Origin: Streptomyces sp. NRRL B-1347
GTDB lineage: Bacteria; Actinomycetota; Actinomycetes; Streptomycetales; Streptomycetaceae
Length of the DNA stretch: 64,000 bases
Direction: 5' to 3'
NCBI RefSeq assembly: GCF_000720325.1
Contig: NZ_JOJM01000025.1
Coordinates: forward strand, 30,941 to 94,940
Shown: positions 1 through 8,486 of the stretch, one piece after another
Layout of the letters: the number at the start of each line of letters is the position of its first letter
How positions within the stretch are numbered: the stretch's first letter is position 1
The notes under the pieces: generated by a model
Database searches by the model: none
What the model saw: only the letters and a program-made list of their open reading frames with translations
What the model was told of the DNA's origin: nothing
Translations under genes and position numbers: made by a program

Positions 1-11
1 CCCTTGATCAT
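1..11 (-). CDS. 5' end of a CDS leaving the window (possible VOC-family protein)
   Basis: On the minus strand an AGGAG ribosome-binding site sits four bases before an ATG at 11-9, and the frame reads M-I-K before the window ends. It lies 73 bp downstream of the AraC gene in the same direction, so it is probably the second gene of that operon. In Streptomyces an AraC gene like this is often followed by a small VOC/glyoxalase-fold protein starting MIKG. That identity is an inference from context only, because just three codons are visible. Confidence 0.4.
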
Positions 12-84
12 GGTGTGCTCCTGTGCGCGGGGGGATGTCCGGCTTGCCAGGCCACCGTAGGCAGGGGGTCCGGTGCGCCGCTTC

Positions 85-555
85 TCAAGAATTGCGGTCC
101 TGCTCGGCTCCGGCTGCCGGGGCGTCCGGGCCACCGGCGCGGCTCGGGAAGGCACCGGCCCACAGCAGCGCGTAACACCCCGGTATGAGAGCGGTGCCGC
201 GGCCGACGTGCTTGGCGCGGTACTCGCCCGGGGTCAGGCCCGTCCGCCGTTTGAAGGTCGCGGAGAAGGTGCCGACCCCGGCGAAGCCCACCAGGAAGCA
301 CACCTCCGTGACGGCCAGGTCGGCCGAGCGCAGCAGGTCCTCGGCGCGCTCGATGCGGCGCCGCGACAGGTACTGGCCCGGGGTCTCGCCGTACGTCTCC
401 TTGAAGGCGCGGATGAAGTGGAAGCGGGAGTAACCGGCGTGCGCGGCCACCGCGGCCAGGTCGAGGTCAGGATCGGCCCAGTCCCGATCCATCGCGTCCT
501 TGGCCCGACGCAGCTGCCGCAGTTTCTCCACGGCTCCGATGCTGGCACGCGGCAC
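85..555 (-). CDS. AraC-family transcriptional regulator
   Basis: About 156 aa, made almost entirely of the AraC/XylS double helix-turn-helix domain (roughly residues 10-110). Visible family features are the SRFHFIRAFKE segment after the first HTH, the GETPGQYL turn and the second motif ending in KRRTGLTPGEYR. No N-terminal effector-binding domain is present, so it is a short stand-alone DNA-binding form followed by a 40-residue Ala/Gly-rich tail. I chose the GTG at 555; a TTG two codons upstream is also possible. It probably regulates itself and the gene starting at position 11. Confidence 0.85.
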   Translation of the reverse strand: MPRASIGAVEKLRQLRRAKDAMDRDWADPDLDLAAVAAHAGYSRFHFIRAFKETYGETPGQYLSRRRIERAEDLLRSADLAVTEVCFLVGFAGVGTFSATFKRRTGLTPGEYRAKHVGRGTALIPGCYALLWAGAFPSRAGGPDAPAAGAEQDRNS

Positions 556-588
556 TGACAACGGCCCCCCGGCCGGTCCCGGGGACGG

Positions 589-624
589 CCACGGCCCCCG
601 GCGCGGTCGCGCCGGAGGCCGTGG
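589..624 (-). terminator. Hairpin downstream of the MFS exporter gene
   Basis: Arms of 16 bp at 589-604 and 609-624 pair with one mismatch around a 4-base loop. The hairpin lies 90 bp past the stop of the minus-strand MFS gene and just upstream of the AraC start. There is no U-run, as is usual for Streptomyces terminators. Confidence 0.55.
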
Positions 625-714
625 TGGGCCGAGGTGCGGGGCGGCCGCTCGGACGGCTCCGCGGCCGTCGCTCCCGCCCCGCGCGCGGAGTCCCCGTCCG
701 CGCTCCCGGCCGGT

Positions 715-2271
715 CTAGTGGTCGGCGGGCGCGGCGGGGGCGGACCCCCGCAGCGGTGTCTCCCGCACGAAGACCGCGGCGAGCAGCGCGGCCACCGCCA
801 TCACCGAGCCGAGCACGAACGCGGCGTGCGTCCCGGACGACACCGCGTGCTGGTAGGCGTCGCGGACCACGTCCGGCAGCTTGGCGAGGCTCGCCGCGTC
901 GAGCTGCGCGGACTGCTCGGTGACCTTGCCGCCCGCGGCACCGGCCCGCTCGGCCATCTCGTGCTGCACCCGGCTGTTGAACAGCGCACCCATGACGGCG
1001 ACGCCGAAGGACGAGCCGAGGGTGCGGAACAGCGTGGCCGACGAGGACGCGACGCCCATGTCCTTCATCTCGACGCTGTTCTGCGCGACGAGCATGGTGA
1101 TCTGCATCAGACAGCCCATGCCGGCACCGAGGACCGCCATGTAGATCCCGGAGGTCAGCCGGGAGGTCTCGGTGTCCATCTGGGCGAGCAGGGCCAGGCC
1201 CACGGCCATCAGGACGCTTCCGGCGATGGGGAAGACCTTGTACTTGCCGGTGGAGGTCGTGAAGCGGCCCGCGACGTTCGAGACGGCCATCATGGCGAGC
1301 AGCATCGGCATGAGCAGCAGACCGGAGTTGGTGGCCGACGCGCCCTGCACGGACTGCTGGTACAGCGGCAGGAAGAGCATCGCGCCGAACATCACGAAGC
1401 CGGTCAGGAAGCTGATCACGGCCATCAGCGTGAAGTTGCGGTTGCGGAAGATCCGCAGCGGCATGAGCGGTTCGGCCGCCTTCTGCTGCACGAAGTAGAA
1501 GCCGACGAGCGCCGCGACGCCGAGGCCGATGAGCTCCATGATCACGGCCGAGCCCCAGGCGTACTCGGTGCCGCCCCAGGTGGTCACCAGGACGAAGGAC
1601 GTGATGCCGACGGTGAGCAGGGCCGCGCCCAGGTAGTCGATGCGCCCGGTGGCCTGCTTCTTCGGCAGGTGCAGCACGGCGCTCACCATGAACAGGGCGA
1701 CGACGCCGAGCGGCAGGTTGATGTAGAAGGCCCAGCGCCAGCCGAGGTGGTCGGTGAGGGTGCCGCCGACGAGCGGGCCGCCGATCATCGCGACCGCCAT
1801 GACGCCGGTCATCATGCCCATGTACTTGCCGCGCTCCCGGGGCGGCACCAGCTCGCCGATGATCGCCATGACGCCGACCATCAGGCCGCCCGCGCCGAGC
1901 CCCTGCACCGCGCGGAAGGCGATGAGCTGCCCCATGTCCTGGGCGAGACCGCTGAGCGCGGAGCCGACCAGGAAGATCACGATGGAGGTCAGGAAGGCGC
2001 CCTTGCGCCCGTACATGTCGCCGAGCTTGCCCCAGATCGGCGTGGAGGCGGCGGTCGCGAGGGTGTACCCGGTGACCACCCACGACAGGTGCTCCAGGCC
2101 GCCGAGGTCACCGACGATCGTCGGCATCGCGGGGCTCACGATCATGTTGTCGAGCATCGCGAGGAGGATCGCGACCATCAGCGCGAAGATCACCACGCGC
2201 ACGCTCCGCTGGGGCGGCTCCTCCACCGCCCGTTCCTTGCCTCCCGGCTTGACCGCTACCGCACTCGCCAT
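715..2271 (-). CDS. MFS drug exporter, DHA2 (EmrB/QacA) family
   Basis: 518 aa with about 14 predicted membrane segments, the usual length for DHA2 proton-drug antiporters. Family motifs are visible: the N-terminal DNMIVSPAMPTIVGDL segment in the first helix, the loop motif WGKLGDMYGRKG between helices 2 and 3, and the motif-C-like GGPLVGG segment in helix 5. It probably exports a toxic hydrophobic compound in exchange for protons. It is divergent from a TetR gene at 2449, and the intergenic region carries a palindrome 26 bp before this ATG, so repression by that TetR protein is likely. The substrate cannot be told from sequence. Confidence 0.9.
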   Translation of the reverse strand: MASAVAVKPGGKERAVEEPPQRSVRVVIFALMVAILLAMLDNMIVSPAMPTIVGDLGGLEHLSWVVTGYTLATAASTPIWGKLGDMYGRKGAFLTSIVIFLVGSALSGLAQDMGQLIAFRAVQGLGAGGLMVGVMAIIGELVPPRERGKYMGMMTGVMAVAMIGGPLVGGTLTDHLGWRWAFYINLPLGVVALFMVSAVLHLPKKQATGRIDYLGAALLTVGITSFVLVTTWGGTEYAWGSAVIMELIGLGVAALVGFYFVQQKAAEPLMPLRIFRNRNFTLMAVISFLTGFVMFGAMLFLPLYQQSVQGASATNSGLLLMPMLLAMMAVSNVAGRFTTSTGKYKVFPIAGSVLMAVGLALLAQMDTETSRLTSGIYMAVLGAGMGCLMQITMLVAQNSVEMKDMGVASSSATLFRTLGSSFGVAVMGALFNSRVQHEMAERAGAAGGKVTEQSAQLDAASLAKLPDVVRDAYQHAVSSGTHAAFVLGSVMAVAALLAAVFVRETPLRGSAPAAPADH

Positions 2272-2296
2272 GGTGTTCCCCGCTCCCCGACTACTT

Positions 2297-2314
2297 ACTT
2301 GCCGCCCGGCAAGT
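2297..2314. promoter_or_regulatory. Candidate TetR operator (palindrome)
   Basis: ACTTGCCG and CGGCAAGT form perfect 8-bp arms around a 2-bp centre, 26 bp upstream of the MFS exporter start and in the exporter/TetR divergent region. Size and symmetry fit a TetR dimer site. Confidence 0.7.
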
Positions 2315-2344
2315 TGATTACACTGAGGGAAGGTAGACCCCTAA

Positions 2345-2389
2345 CTAGCCGGGCGTCAAGCAAGTTAGCTAGCCGGTCGTCAAGCAAGT
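2345..2389. promoter_or_regulatory. Pair of 21-bp direct repeats in the TetR/MFS divergent promoter
   Basis: Positions 2345-2365 and 2369-2389 match at 20 of 21 bases and are phased 24 bp apart. Each ends in CAAGCAAGT, which contains the half-site GCAAGT of the nearby palindrome. They lie 60 bp upstream of the TetR start and probably hold a second, differently arranged binding region for the regulator. Confidence 0.65.
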
Positions 2390-2448
2390 CCCAAGAGGTC
2401 GCAAAGGCGCGTCACCTGGGGGCAGCGGAGGAGTGCGAGGATCGCCCC

Positions 2449-3030
2449 ATGGGCACAGGGAAGCAGCAGCGCCGCGGTGACACCCGCCAGCGCATTCAGG
2501 ACGTAGCGCTCGAACTGTTCGCCGAGCAGGGGTACGAGAAGACGTCGCTGCGGGAGATCGCCGAGCGTCTCGAGGTCACGAAGGCGGCGCTGTACTACCA
2601 CTTCAAGACCAAGGAAGACATCCTCACCAGCATCTTCGACGACATGACCCGCCCCATCGACGAGCTGATCGAATGGGGCGGGGAACAGCCCCGCACGCTC
2701 GACACCAAGCGCGCGATCCTCACGCGCTACAGCGAGATCCTCACGGACGCCGCCCCCCTCTTCCGCTTCATGCAGGAGAACCAGGCGACGATGCGCGACC
2801 TGAAGACCGGTGAGAGCTTCAAGGACCGCATGTTCGCCCTGCTCGACATCCTCAGGGGCGACGATCCGGCGACGCCGATGACCGCGCAGGTGCGCTGCTT
2901 CAGCGCGCTGTTCACCATGCACGGCGGGATGTTCGTGCTCAAAGACGCCGATGGCGACCCCGAGGAGAAGCGGAAAGCCATCCTCGAGGTCGCCATCGAT
3001 CTGGTGACCCAGGCGCACCACGGCGCATGA
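2449..3030 (+). CDS. TetR/AcrR-family transcriptional regulator
   Basis: 193 aa. The N-terminal HTH (residues about 10-60) has the standard TetR pattern: ALELFAEQGYEKTSLREIAE, then the recognition helix VTKAALYYHFKTKEDI. The C-terminal half is the variable ligand-binding and dimerisation domain. The ATG at 2449 starts directly before the basic N-terminus; the reading frame stays open upstream but lacks coding character. It is divergent from the MFS exporter at 2271, with a palindrome and a direct repeat between them. It most likely represses exporter and itself until a drug-like ligand binds. Confidence 0.9.
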   Translation: MGTGKQQRRGDTRQRIQDVALELFAEQGYEKTSLREIAERLEVTKAALYYHFKTKEDILTSIFDDMTRPIDELIEWGGEQPRTLDTKRAILTRYSEILTDAAPLFRFMQENQATMRDLKTGESFKDRMFALLDILRGDDPATPMTAQVRCFSALFTMHGGMFVLKDADGDPEEKRKAILEVAIDLVTQAHHGA

Positions 3031-3054
3031 GTCAGAGCGTGCGCGCGGAGGGGA

Positions 3055-3612
3055 TCACACGCGCACGCCCTGCTTGCGCAGGAAGGAGACCGGGTCGACG
3101 GCCGAGCCGTAGTTCGGCGTCGTGCGGATCTCGAAGTGCAGGTGGGGGCCGCTGGAGTTGCCCGTGTTGCCGGAGAGGGCGATGCGCTGGCCGCCGGTGA
3201 CGGCCTGGCCGACGCGCACCTCGACGCGCGAGAGGTGGGCGTACTGCGAGTACGTGCCGTTCGCGTGCTTGATGACGACGGCGTTGCCGTACGCGGGTCC
3301 GTCACCGGCGCCGTTCGGACCGGCCTTCACGACGGTGCCGGCGTGCACGGACTTGACCACGGTGCCGGTCGGGACGGCGAAGTCCTGGCCGGAGTGCTTG
3401 TGGGCCCACATGCTGCCGCCGAGGCCGAAGGTCGCGGAGAGGCGGTAGCGGTCGACCGGGTCCTGCCAGGCCGGGGCGGCCGGAGCCTTCGCGGCGGCGC
3501 TCGCCGCACCCGCTCCGAGAACCGTCACCGCGCCGACGCCGACGGCGACGACGGCCGCGCGGACGCGGCGGGACGGACGGCCGGAATGGTGGGACTTCGA
3601 GCGCTTCGACAT
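3055..3612 (-). CDS. Secreted M23-family peptidase (LytM domain)
   Basis: 185 aa. A basic N-terminus and a hydrophobic stretch (about residues 17-40, ending ASA-A) form a signal peptide. The rest is one peptidase M23 domain. The zinc-site pattern is complete: H73-x3-D77 (HSGQD), H126 in the AHLS segment, and H157-x-H159 (HLHFE). The enzyme should cut peptidoglycan cross-bridges outside the cell. I chose the ATG at 3612 because GGAGGT lies just upstream and the signal peptide starts there; the frame is open 59 codons further up but without coding character. The leader carries an 11-bp-stem hairpin (3711-3741). Confidence 0.88.
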   Translation of the reverse strand: MSKRSKSHHSGRPSRRVRAAVVAVGVGAVTVLGAGAASAAAKAPAAPAWQDPVDRYRLSATFGLGGSMWAHKHSGQDFAVPTGTVVKSVHAGTVVKAGPNGAGDGPAYGNAVVIKHANGTYSQYAHLSRVEVRVGQAVTGGQRIALSGNTGNSSGPHLHFEIRTTPNYGSAVDPVSFLRKQGVRV

Positions 3613-3710
3613 GAGGACCTCCGGGGCGGGCGGCACACGGGTGCCGGGGGTGCGGACCGCGTGGACGCGGCCCGCACGCTGGGACGTACAAGGCAAGAAC
3701 CGCAAAGGGA

Positions 3711-3741
3711 ATCCGGCACGCGAGGGGGGTGCGTGCCGGAT
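3711..3741 (-). promoter_or_regulatory. Leader hairpin of the M23 peptidase gene
   Basis: Two perfect 11-bp arms (3711-3721 and 3731-3741) enclose a 9-base purine-rich loop, 99 bp upstream of the peptidase ATG. Streptomyces cell-wall hydrolase genes often have structured leaders, including c-di-AMP riboswitches. I could not match the conserved riboswitch core here, so the class is left open. Confidence 0.4.
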
Positions 3742-3958
3742 GGCCATCCCTTGGTAACCCCCACCCCGCCCGGCGCCCAAAACGCGCATCTACTAGGGGC
3801 GGCCGTAGCCCCGGGGGCGGGTTGCGGGCCGAAAGTCCCGTCCACGCCGTCGAACGGCACCACTAACCGTCCTCGTATGTGACGTATGCCCTGTGCCCCA
3901 TGTCACCGCCCGGAAGATCCACCACCGGGCCGATGTGACCGGCGCTACGCTCGCGCGC

Positions 3959-6900
3959 ATGGAACCCGCGGCCGTCGGCATCCGTCTCGCGTCCGGAATC
4001 GTCACCCCTCTGGTCAGGAAACTGTTCACGCGACCCGGCCCCGGCGCCGCCCTGGTGGACAAACCGGTACGTATCGACTCCCTGGTGTCCTTCACCGGAG
4101 AGCACCGGAAGCTGACGGAGAAGGACCTGCGCGGCCTCGCCGCCGAACTGGTCCGCCAGGCGGTCCGCGCGGGCGAGCGCCCGCTGCCCGCCGACGAGGA
4201 GCAGGCGGTGGTCCACGCCCTGACGGACACCCTGCACGCCCTCGGCGACGTCACCCTGACCGACGTGGAGGCGGTGGAGCTGGGCCACGACGACCTGGCA
4301 CGGCGCCTGCGCCGGGCGGCCGCGGCGGCGAGCGGGGACCCGGCCCGCGACCTGTCGGCGGACGCCGCGTACTTCTACGAGCGCCTGCTCACCGCCACCT
4401 GTCTGCACGTCCTGAACTTCTTCACCCAGCGGTCGACGTTCGTGGCCCACACCCTGGTGCGGCAGAGCCGCCGCCAGGCGGAACTGGTAGCCAAAGTTGA
4501 CGAGCTGATCAGAAGGGACCCCCTTCCGGGGGCGGAGGACGCCTCGTTCGAGCAGCGGTACCTGGAGTACGTCGCGAGGAAGCAGGGCAAGCTGACGATC
4601 TTCGGCATCGACCTGGCCAACTCGCCCGGGAAGTGGCCGCTGGACGCGGCGTACATGAGCCTCCTCGCGACCCCGCGCGAAGAGGTCCACGTCGGCGACG
4701 TCGAACCGGGCGACGACTGGCAGGAGATCCTCGGCAAGCGCCTCGAACAGGCCGAGCCCCACCCCGCCGACCAGGCCCTCGCCACCCACGACCGCGTCCT
4801 CCTGCGCGGCGAGGCGGGCTCCGGCAAGACGACCCTGGTGCAGTGGCTCGCGGTCTCGGCGGCGCGCCAGGACCTCGACGAGCGGATGGCGTACCTCTAC
4901 GACCGCGTCCCCTACGTCCTGCCGCTGCGCACCCTCACCCGCCACGGCGAGCGCCTGCCCGCGCCCAGGGACTTCCTGGCGGCCGTGGGCTCGCCCCTGG
5001 CCGGGGAGCAGCCCGACGGCTGGGAGGCGCGCGTGCTCACGGCGCGCCGGGCCCTGCTCCTGGTCGACGGCATCGACGAGGTCCCCGACGCGGAGCGCGC
5101 CCGCACGCGCGCGTGGCTGGCGGACCTCATGGACGCCTACCCCGGCAACCGCTGGCTGGTGACGTCCCGCCCCTCCGCCGTACGGGACGACTGGCTGGCC
5201 GACGAGGGCTTCACGGAGCTGACGCTGGCGCCGATGCGCGGCCCCGACGTGGCCGCGTTCATCGGCCGCTGGCACGCGGCCGCGACGACGGGCGCCCCGG
5301 ACGACGACGCGGCGCTCGCGGCCTACGAGACCCAGCTGCTCGCCGCCGTCCGGGCCAAGCCCGACCTGGGCCGCCTCGCCACCAACCCGCTGATGTGCGG
5401 CCTGATCTGCGCCCTGCACCGGGACCGCCGCGGCTTCCTCCCCCTCGGCCGCAAGGACCTCTACACGGCGGCCCTGTCCATGCTCCTGCTCCGCCGGGAC
5501 CGCGAGCGCCACATGGGCATGCCGGAGCTGCGGGAGGAGCCCCAGCTCCAGGTCCTGCAGCGGCTCGCGTACTGGCTGATCCGCAACGGCCGTACGGAGA
5601 TGGACCGCTCGCGGGCGGAGACGATCATCGCGGACGCGCTCCCCGCGGTGCCGGAGCTCGCGGCGCTCGGCGCCGCGCCCGCGGTGTACGACCACTTCCT
5701 CCAGCGCAGCGGACTGCTCAGCGAGCCGGGCCCGGACACGGCCGTGTTCGTCCACCGCACCTTCCAGGACTTCCTGGGCGCGCGGGCGGCCGTCGACGAG
5801 GGCGACTTCGGCATGCTCGCGCGCCACGCGGCGGACGACCAGTGGGAGGACGTGATCCGCATGGCGGTGGCGCAGGCGCGGCCGCGCGAGCGGGCCGAGA
5901 TCCTGCGCGACCTGCTGGCCCACGGCGACAAGCTGCGCGACGCCCCGCGCGCCCGCGTCCACCTCCTCGCGGCGGCCTGCCTGGAGCACGCGGCCGAGCT
6001 CGACCCCGCGGTCCGCACGGAGGTGGAGCGGCGCACGGCCGAGCTGGTGCCGCCGCGCGACGCCGCCGACGCCCGCAAGCTGGGCGCGGTCGGCCCCATG
6101 GTGCTCGACCTGCTGCCGGGGCCCGACGGCCTGACCGCGGCCGACGCCCTCAACGTCACCATCGCGGCCACGCACGTCCCGTCCGACGCGGCGATCCCCT
6201 TCCTCGCCCGCTTCACGAGCCACCCCGACCAGTCCGTGCGCGGCCAGCTCATGTGGGGCTGGAGCCGCTTCGACCGCCGCCTGTACGCGGAGCAGGTCGT
6301 CGCCCGGCTCGACGACGGCGAGACCCACTTCACGCTCCGCTCCGACGACGAGATCACCGAACTCGTGCGCCTCGGCCTGCGCCCCCGGCACCTGGACATC
6401 AGGGAGACCGTCGGCGTCGAGGCGGCCTCGCGCATCCTCACGGCCTGCGACCCCGTCGTCCTGGACCTCCGGGTCCCGCCCGGCCGGCTGCGGCCCGAGG
6501 CGTGCGCGTCCCTGGGCTCCCTGACCGAGCTGCGCGTCCTCGACGTGCGCGAGCCGTGGAGCCTCGCGCTCTTCCCCGCCGAGGCGCCGCTGCGGACGTT
6601 CGGCCTCTTCGGTCCGCGCCGGTACCTGCGGGACGCGGCCGCGATCGACCGGTGGCCGACCCTCAACTGGGTGATCGCCGCGCGGGACTCCTACCCGTCG
6701 GCGCCCGACCACTGGCAGGCGCTCGCCCGCCTCCCCGAGCTCGACCAGCTCACCTTGTCCACTGGCCCCTTGGCCACCGCCCCGCCGGAGCTGCGCCTGC
6801 CGACGGTCCGCACGCTCCGGCTCAACCACTCGGCCCTCTGGGAGTCGGCGGCACCGCGCCTGACCGAGCTCTTCCCGGAGCTGCGCCTGCTGCGCGTGAT

Positions 6901-7054
6901 GGCGCACAAGGTGGAACTGGACCTCTCGGCGCTCGCCCCGCACCCCACGCTGAGCCGCGTCGTGGTGCACGCCAAGCGGGTGCGCGGCCTGGCGGACCTG
7001 CCGACCCGCATGACGGTGGAGACGCACACCTCACTCACCTCGCCCTCCGACTGA
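3959..7054 (+). CDS. NACHT-domain STAND NTPase, probable defence or signalling protein
   Basis: 1031 aa. An N-terminal helical region (1 to about 270) contains the segment KLTIFGIDL that commonly precedes NACHT domains in Streptomyces. The NACHT ATPase follows: Walker A GEAGSGKTT from residue 284, and Walker B LLLVDGIDE with the first Asp at 370. The FVHRTFQDFLGA motif near residue 600 is the winged-helix part seen in STAND proteins. The C-terminal third is leucine-rich and repeat-like (about 820-1030), suiting ligand sensing. Bacterial NACHT proteins are known anti-phage sensors; this role is inferred here. The ATG at 3959 is preferred over one 22 codons upstream. The DUF1016-type gene 158 bp downstream runs in the same direction. 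Confidence 0.85.
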   Translation: MEPAAVGIRLASGIVTPLVRKLFTRPGPGAALVDKPVRIDSLVSFTGEHRKLTEKDLRGLAAELVRQAVRAGERPLPADEEQAVVHALTDTLHALGDVTLTDVEAVELGHDDLARRLRRAAAAASGDPARDLSADAAYFYERLLTATCLHVLNFFTQRSTFVAHTLVRQSRRQAELVAKVDELIRRDPLPGAEDASFEQRYLEYVARKQGKLTIFGIDLANSPGKWPLDAAYMSLLATPREEVHVGDVEPGDDWQEILGKRLEQAEPHPADQALATHDRVLLRGEAGSGKTTLVQWLAVSAARQDLDERMAYLYDRVPYVLPLRTLTRHGERLPAPRDFLAAVGSPLAGEQPDGWEARVLTARRALLLVDGIDEVPDAERARTRAWLADLMDAYPGNRWLVTSRPSAVRDDWLADEGFTELTLAPMRGPDVAAFIGRWHAAATTGAPDDDAALAAYETQLLAAVRAKPDLGRLATNPLMCGLICALHRDRRGFLPLGRKDLYTAALSMLLLRRDRERHMGMPELREEPQLQVLQRLAYWLIRNGRTEMDRSRAETIIADALPAVPELAALGAAPAVYDHFLQRSGLLSEPGPDTAVFVHRTFQDFLGARAAVDEGDFGMLARHAADDQWEDVIRMAVAQARPRERAEILRDLLAHGDKLRDAPRARVHLLAAACLEHAAELDPAVRTEVERRTAELVPPRDAADARKLGAVGPMVLDLLPGPDGLTAADALNVTIAATHVPSDAAIPFLARFTSHPDQSVRGQLMWGWSRFDRRLYAEQVVARLDDGETHFTLRSDDEITELVRLGLRPRHLDIRETVGVEAASRILTACDPVVLDLRVPPGRLRPEACASLGSLTELRVLDVREPWSLALFPAEAPLRTFGLFGPRRYLRDAAAIDRWPTLNWVIAARDSYPSAPDHWQALARLPELDQLTLSTGPLATAPPELRLPTVRTLRLNHSALWESAAPRLTELFPELRLLRVMAHKVELDLSALAPHPTLSRVVVHAKRVRGLADLPTRMTVETHTSLTSPSD

Positions 7055-7060
7055 ACGGCC

Positions 7061-7100
7061 GGTCCGCACCGACCGAAGCAGCCCGTCCGCACCGATCGAA
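7061..7100. repeat. Short direct repeat between the NACHT and DUF1016 genes
   Basis: A 17-bp unit at 7061-7077 (GGTCCGCACCGACCGAA) recurs at 7084-7100 with two differences, 23 bp apart. It begins a few bases after the NACHT stop codon. It could be a binding site for expression of the downstream gene or a short slippage duplication. Confidence 0.5.
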
Positions 7101-7212
7101 ACGTCCGGTCCATGCCCCGTAAGGAGCCGAACTCCCAAACCACCCCCACACGTTCGGATGACCCCTCAGAGTTCCCGCCCCTGTAAAGCACCCGCTGCGC
7201 GAGCCTCGCCCC

Positions 7213-8193
7213 ATGCACAAGTACGAAGATCTGCTGGCCGAAGCGAAGGCCACGGCAGAGGGGGCCCGCCTCCGCACCCGGCGGGCCGTGAACACCGAAC
7301 TGGTCCAGATGTACTGGCGGATCGGCAAGCTGATCCTGGCCCGCCAGACAGAGGACGGCTGGGGCACCGGCATCGTGGCCCGGCTCGCCACGGACCTCCG
7401 GGGCGCCTTCCCCCGGCAGCGGATCTTCTCGTACCGGAACCTCGTGCAGACGCCGAAGATGGCGCACACCTGGCCCGCACTCATCGCCCAGCGCCCGGTC
7501 GCCCAGCTCCCCTGGAGCCACATCACGGTGCTGCTCGACAAACTGCACACCCGCGCGGAACGGGACTTCTACGCGACCGAGGCCGTCCGCAACGGCTGGT
7601 CGCGGGCGCATCTGAACCTGGCCATCCGCCAGCGCCTGCACCTCCCGCAGCGCGGCACCACCCCGCTCGCGGACGACGTGACCCTGCCCGCGGGCTCCCC
7701 CGCCCTCGCCGAACTCGCCTGCGACCCCTACCGCCTGGACTTCCTGCGCCTGGACGACAAGGGCCCCGCGGCCGACCCCACGTACGAGGAGTCGATCGCG
7801 AACCGGATGGTCCGGGTCCTCACCGGCCTCGGCACCGGCTTCGCCTTCGTCGGCTGCCGCTACCCCGTCCTCGCCGGTGACCAGTACCACCGCGTGGACC
7901 TGCTCTTCTACCACCTCACCCTGCGCCGCTACGTCGCCTGCGCGCTCGGGACGACCACCGCGCGCCCCACCCACCTCACCCGTCTGGACACCCAAGTGCG
8001 GGCGGTGGACCGGCTGGTGCGCGACCCCGACCGGGACGCCCCCACCATCGGCGTGCTCATCGAGACGAGCAGCGGCCAGGCCACCTACACCTCGCTGCCC
8101 CCGCGCGGCCGTCAGCTGCTGCCCACGGAGGAGGACCTGGCGCGCGTGCTGCGGGAGGCCATCGGCCCGGTCGACGCCGCCCCGCACCTGTGA
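7213..8193 (+). CDS. DUF1016/YhcG-type PD-(D/E)XK protein with degenerate active site
   Basis: 326 aa. The N-terminal half (about 5-150) matches the DUF1016 N-domain: VNTELVQMYWRIGKLI, IFSYRNL, and LPWSHITVLLDKL followed by RDFYATEAVRNGWS. The C-terminal half follows the YhcG PD-(D/E)XK fold, with YHRVDLLFYH (Asp 229) and a late PTIGVLI strand. The strand that normally reads YVxxELK reads YVACALG, so catalytic Glu and Lys are replaced by Ala 244 and Gly 246. The fold is probably kept but nuclease activity is probably lost. It follows the NACHT gene in the same direction. No ribosome-binding site is obvious. Confidence 0.82.
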   Translation: MHKYEDLLAEAKATAEGARLRTRRAVNTELVQMYWRIGKLILARQTEDGWGTGIVARLATDLRGAFPRQRIFSYRNLVQTPKMAHTWPALIAQRPVAQLPWSHITVLLDKLHTRAERDFYATEAVRNGWSRAHLNLAIRQRLHLPQRGTTPLADDVTLPAGSPALAELACDPYRLDFLRLDDKGPAADPTYEESIANRMVRVLTGLGTGFAFVGCRYPVLAGDQYHRVDLLFYHLTLRRYVACALGTTTARPTHLTRLDTQVRAVDRLVRDPDRDAPTIGVLIETSSGQATYTSLPPRGRQLLPTEEDLARVLREAIGPVDAAPHL

Positions 8194-8486
8194 GTGCCGT
8201 TCCGCCCCCGTGGCCCTGGAACCGCGTTCCCGTCGGCCCCTATGCGCGGATGAGCATTTCCGGCGCCCGCACCACCGAGGGAAGTGCCCGACTTCGTCGA
8301 TCCGTACGTACTCGCCTATCTCACCCCGGCGCCCCATTGCGGCTGGAAACACTCTGCCTCTGCGGCGCGGACAATGCCGGTGCTCCCCGCCGGAACCCCG
8401 CAGGAGGCCCTCCTGATGTATTCCGGCGCCCACGGCACTTCCGGTTTGCAAGGTCCCGGAACACTCCGCCCGCATAAACAAAAGAG
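8194..8486. other. Gene-free stretch between the DUF1016 gene and clpC
   Basis: About 290 bp with no frame that has Streptomyces codon bias or a convincing start. The open frames crossing it are short and Pro/Ala/Arg-rich. It ends in the strong hairpin at 8487-8523. Confidence 0.6.

Noticed and set aside
634..3030. 798-aa plus-strand frame running into the TetR gene
   Set aside because: Its first 605 codons are antisense to the MFS exporter and rich in His/Arg/Gly/Glu, as shadows of GC-rich genes are. Only the part from 2449 is the TetR gene.
3037..3068. Hairpin between tetR and the M23 gene
   Set aside because: The 9-bp arms GCGTGCGCG / CGCGCACGC exist, but the right arm lies inside the M23 coding end and such CG-alternating arms arise easily by chance here.
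3613..3890. c-di-AMP (ydaO-type) riboswitch before the M23 peptidase
   Set aside because: The position fits, but I could not find the conserved core elements by eye; only one strong hairpin is visible.
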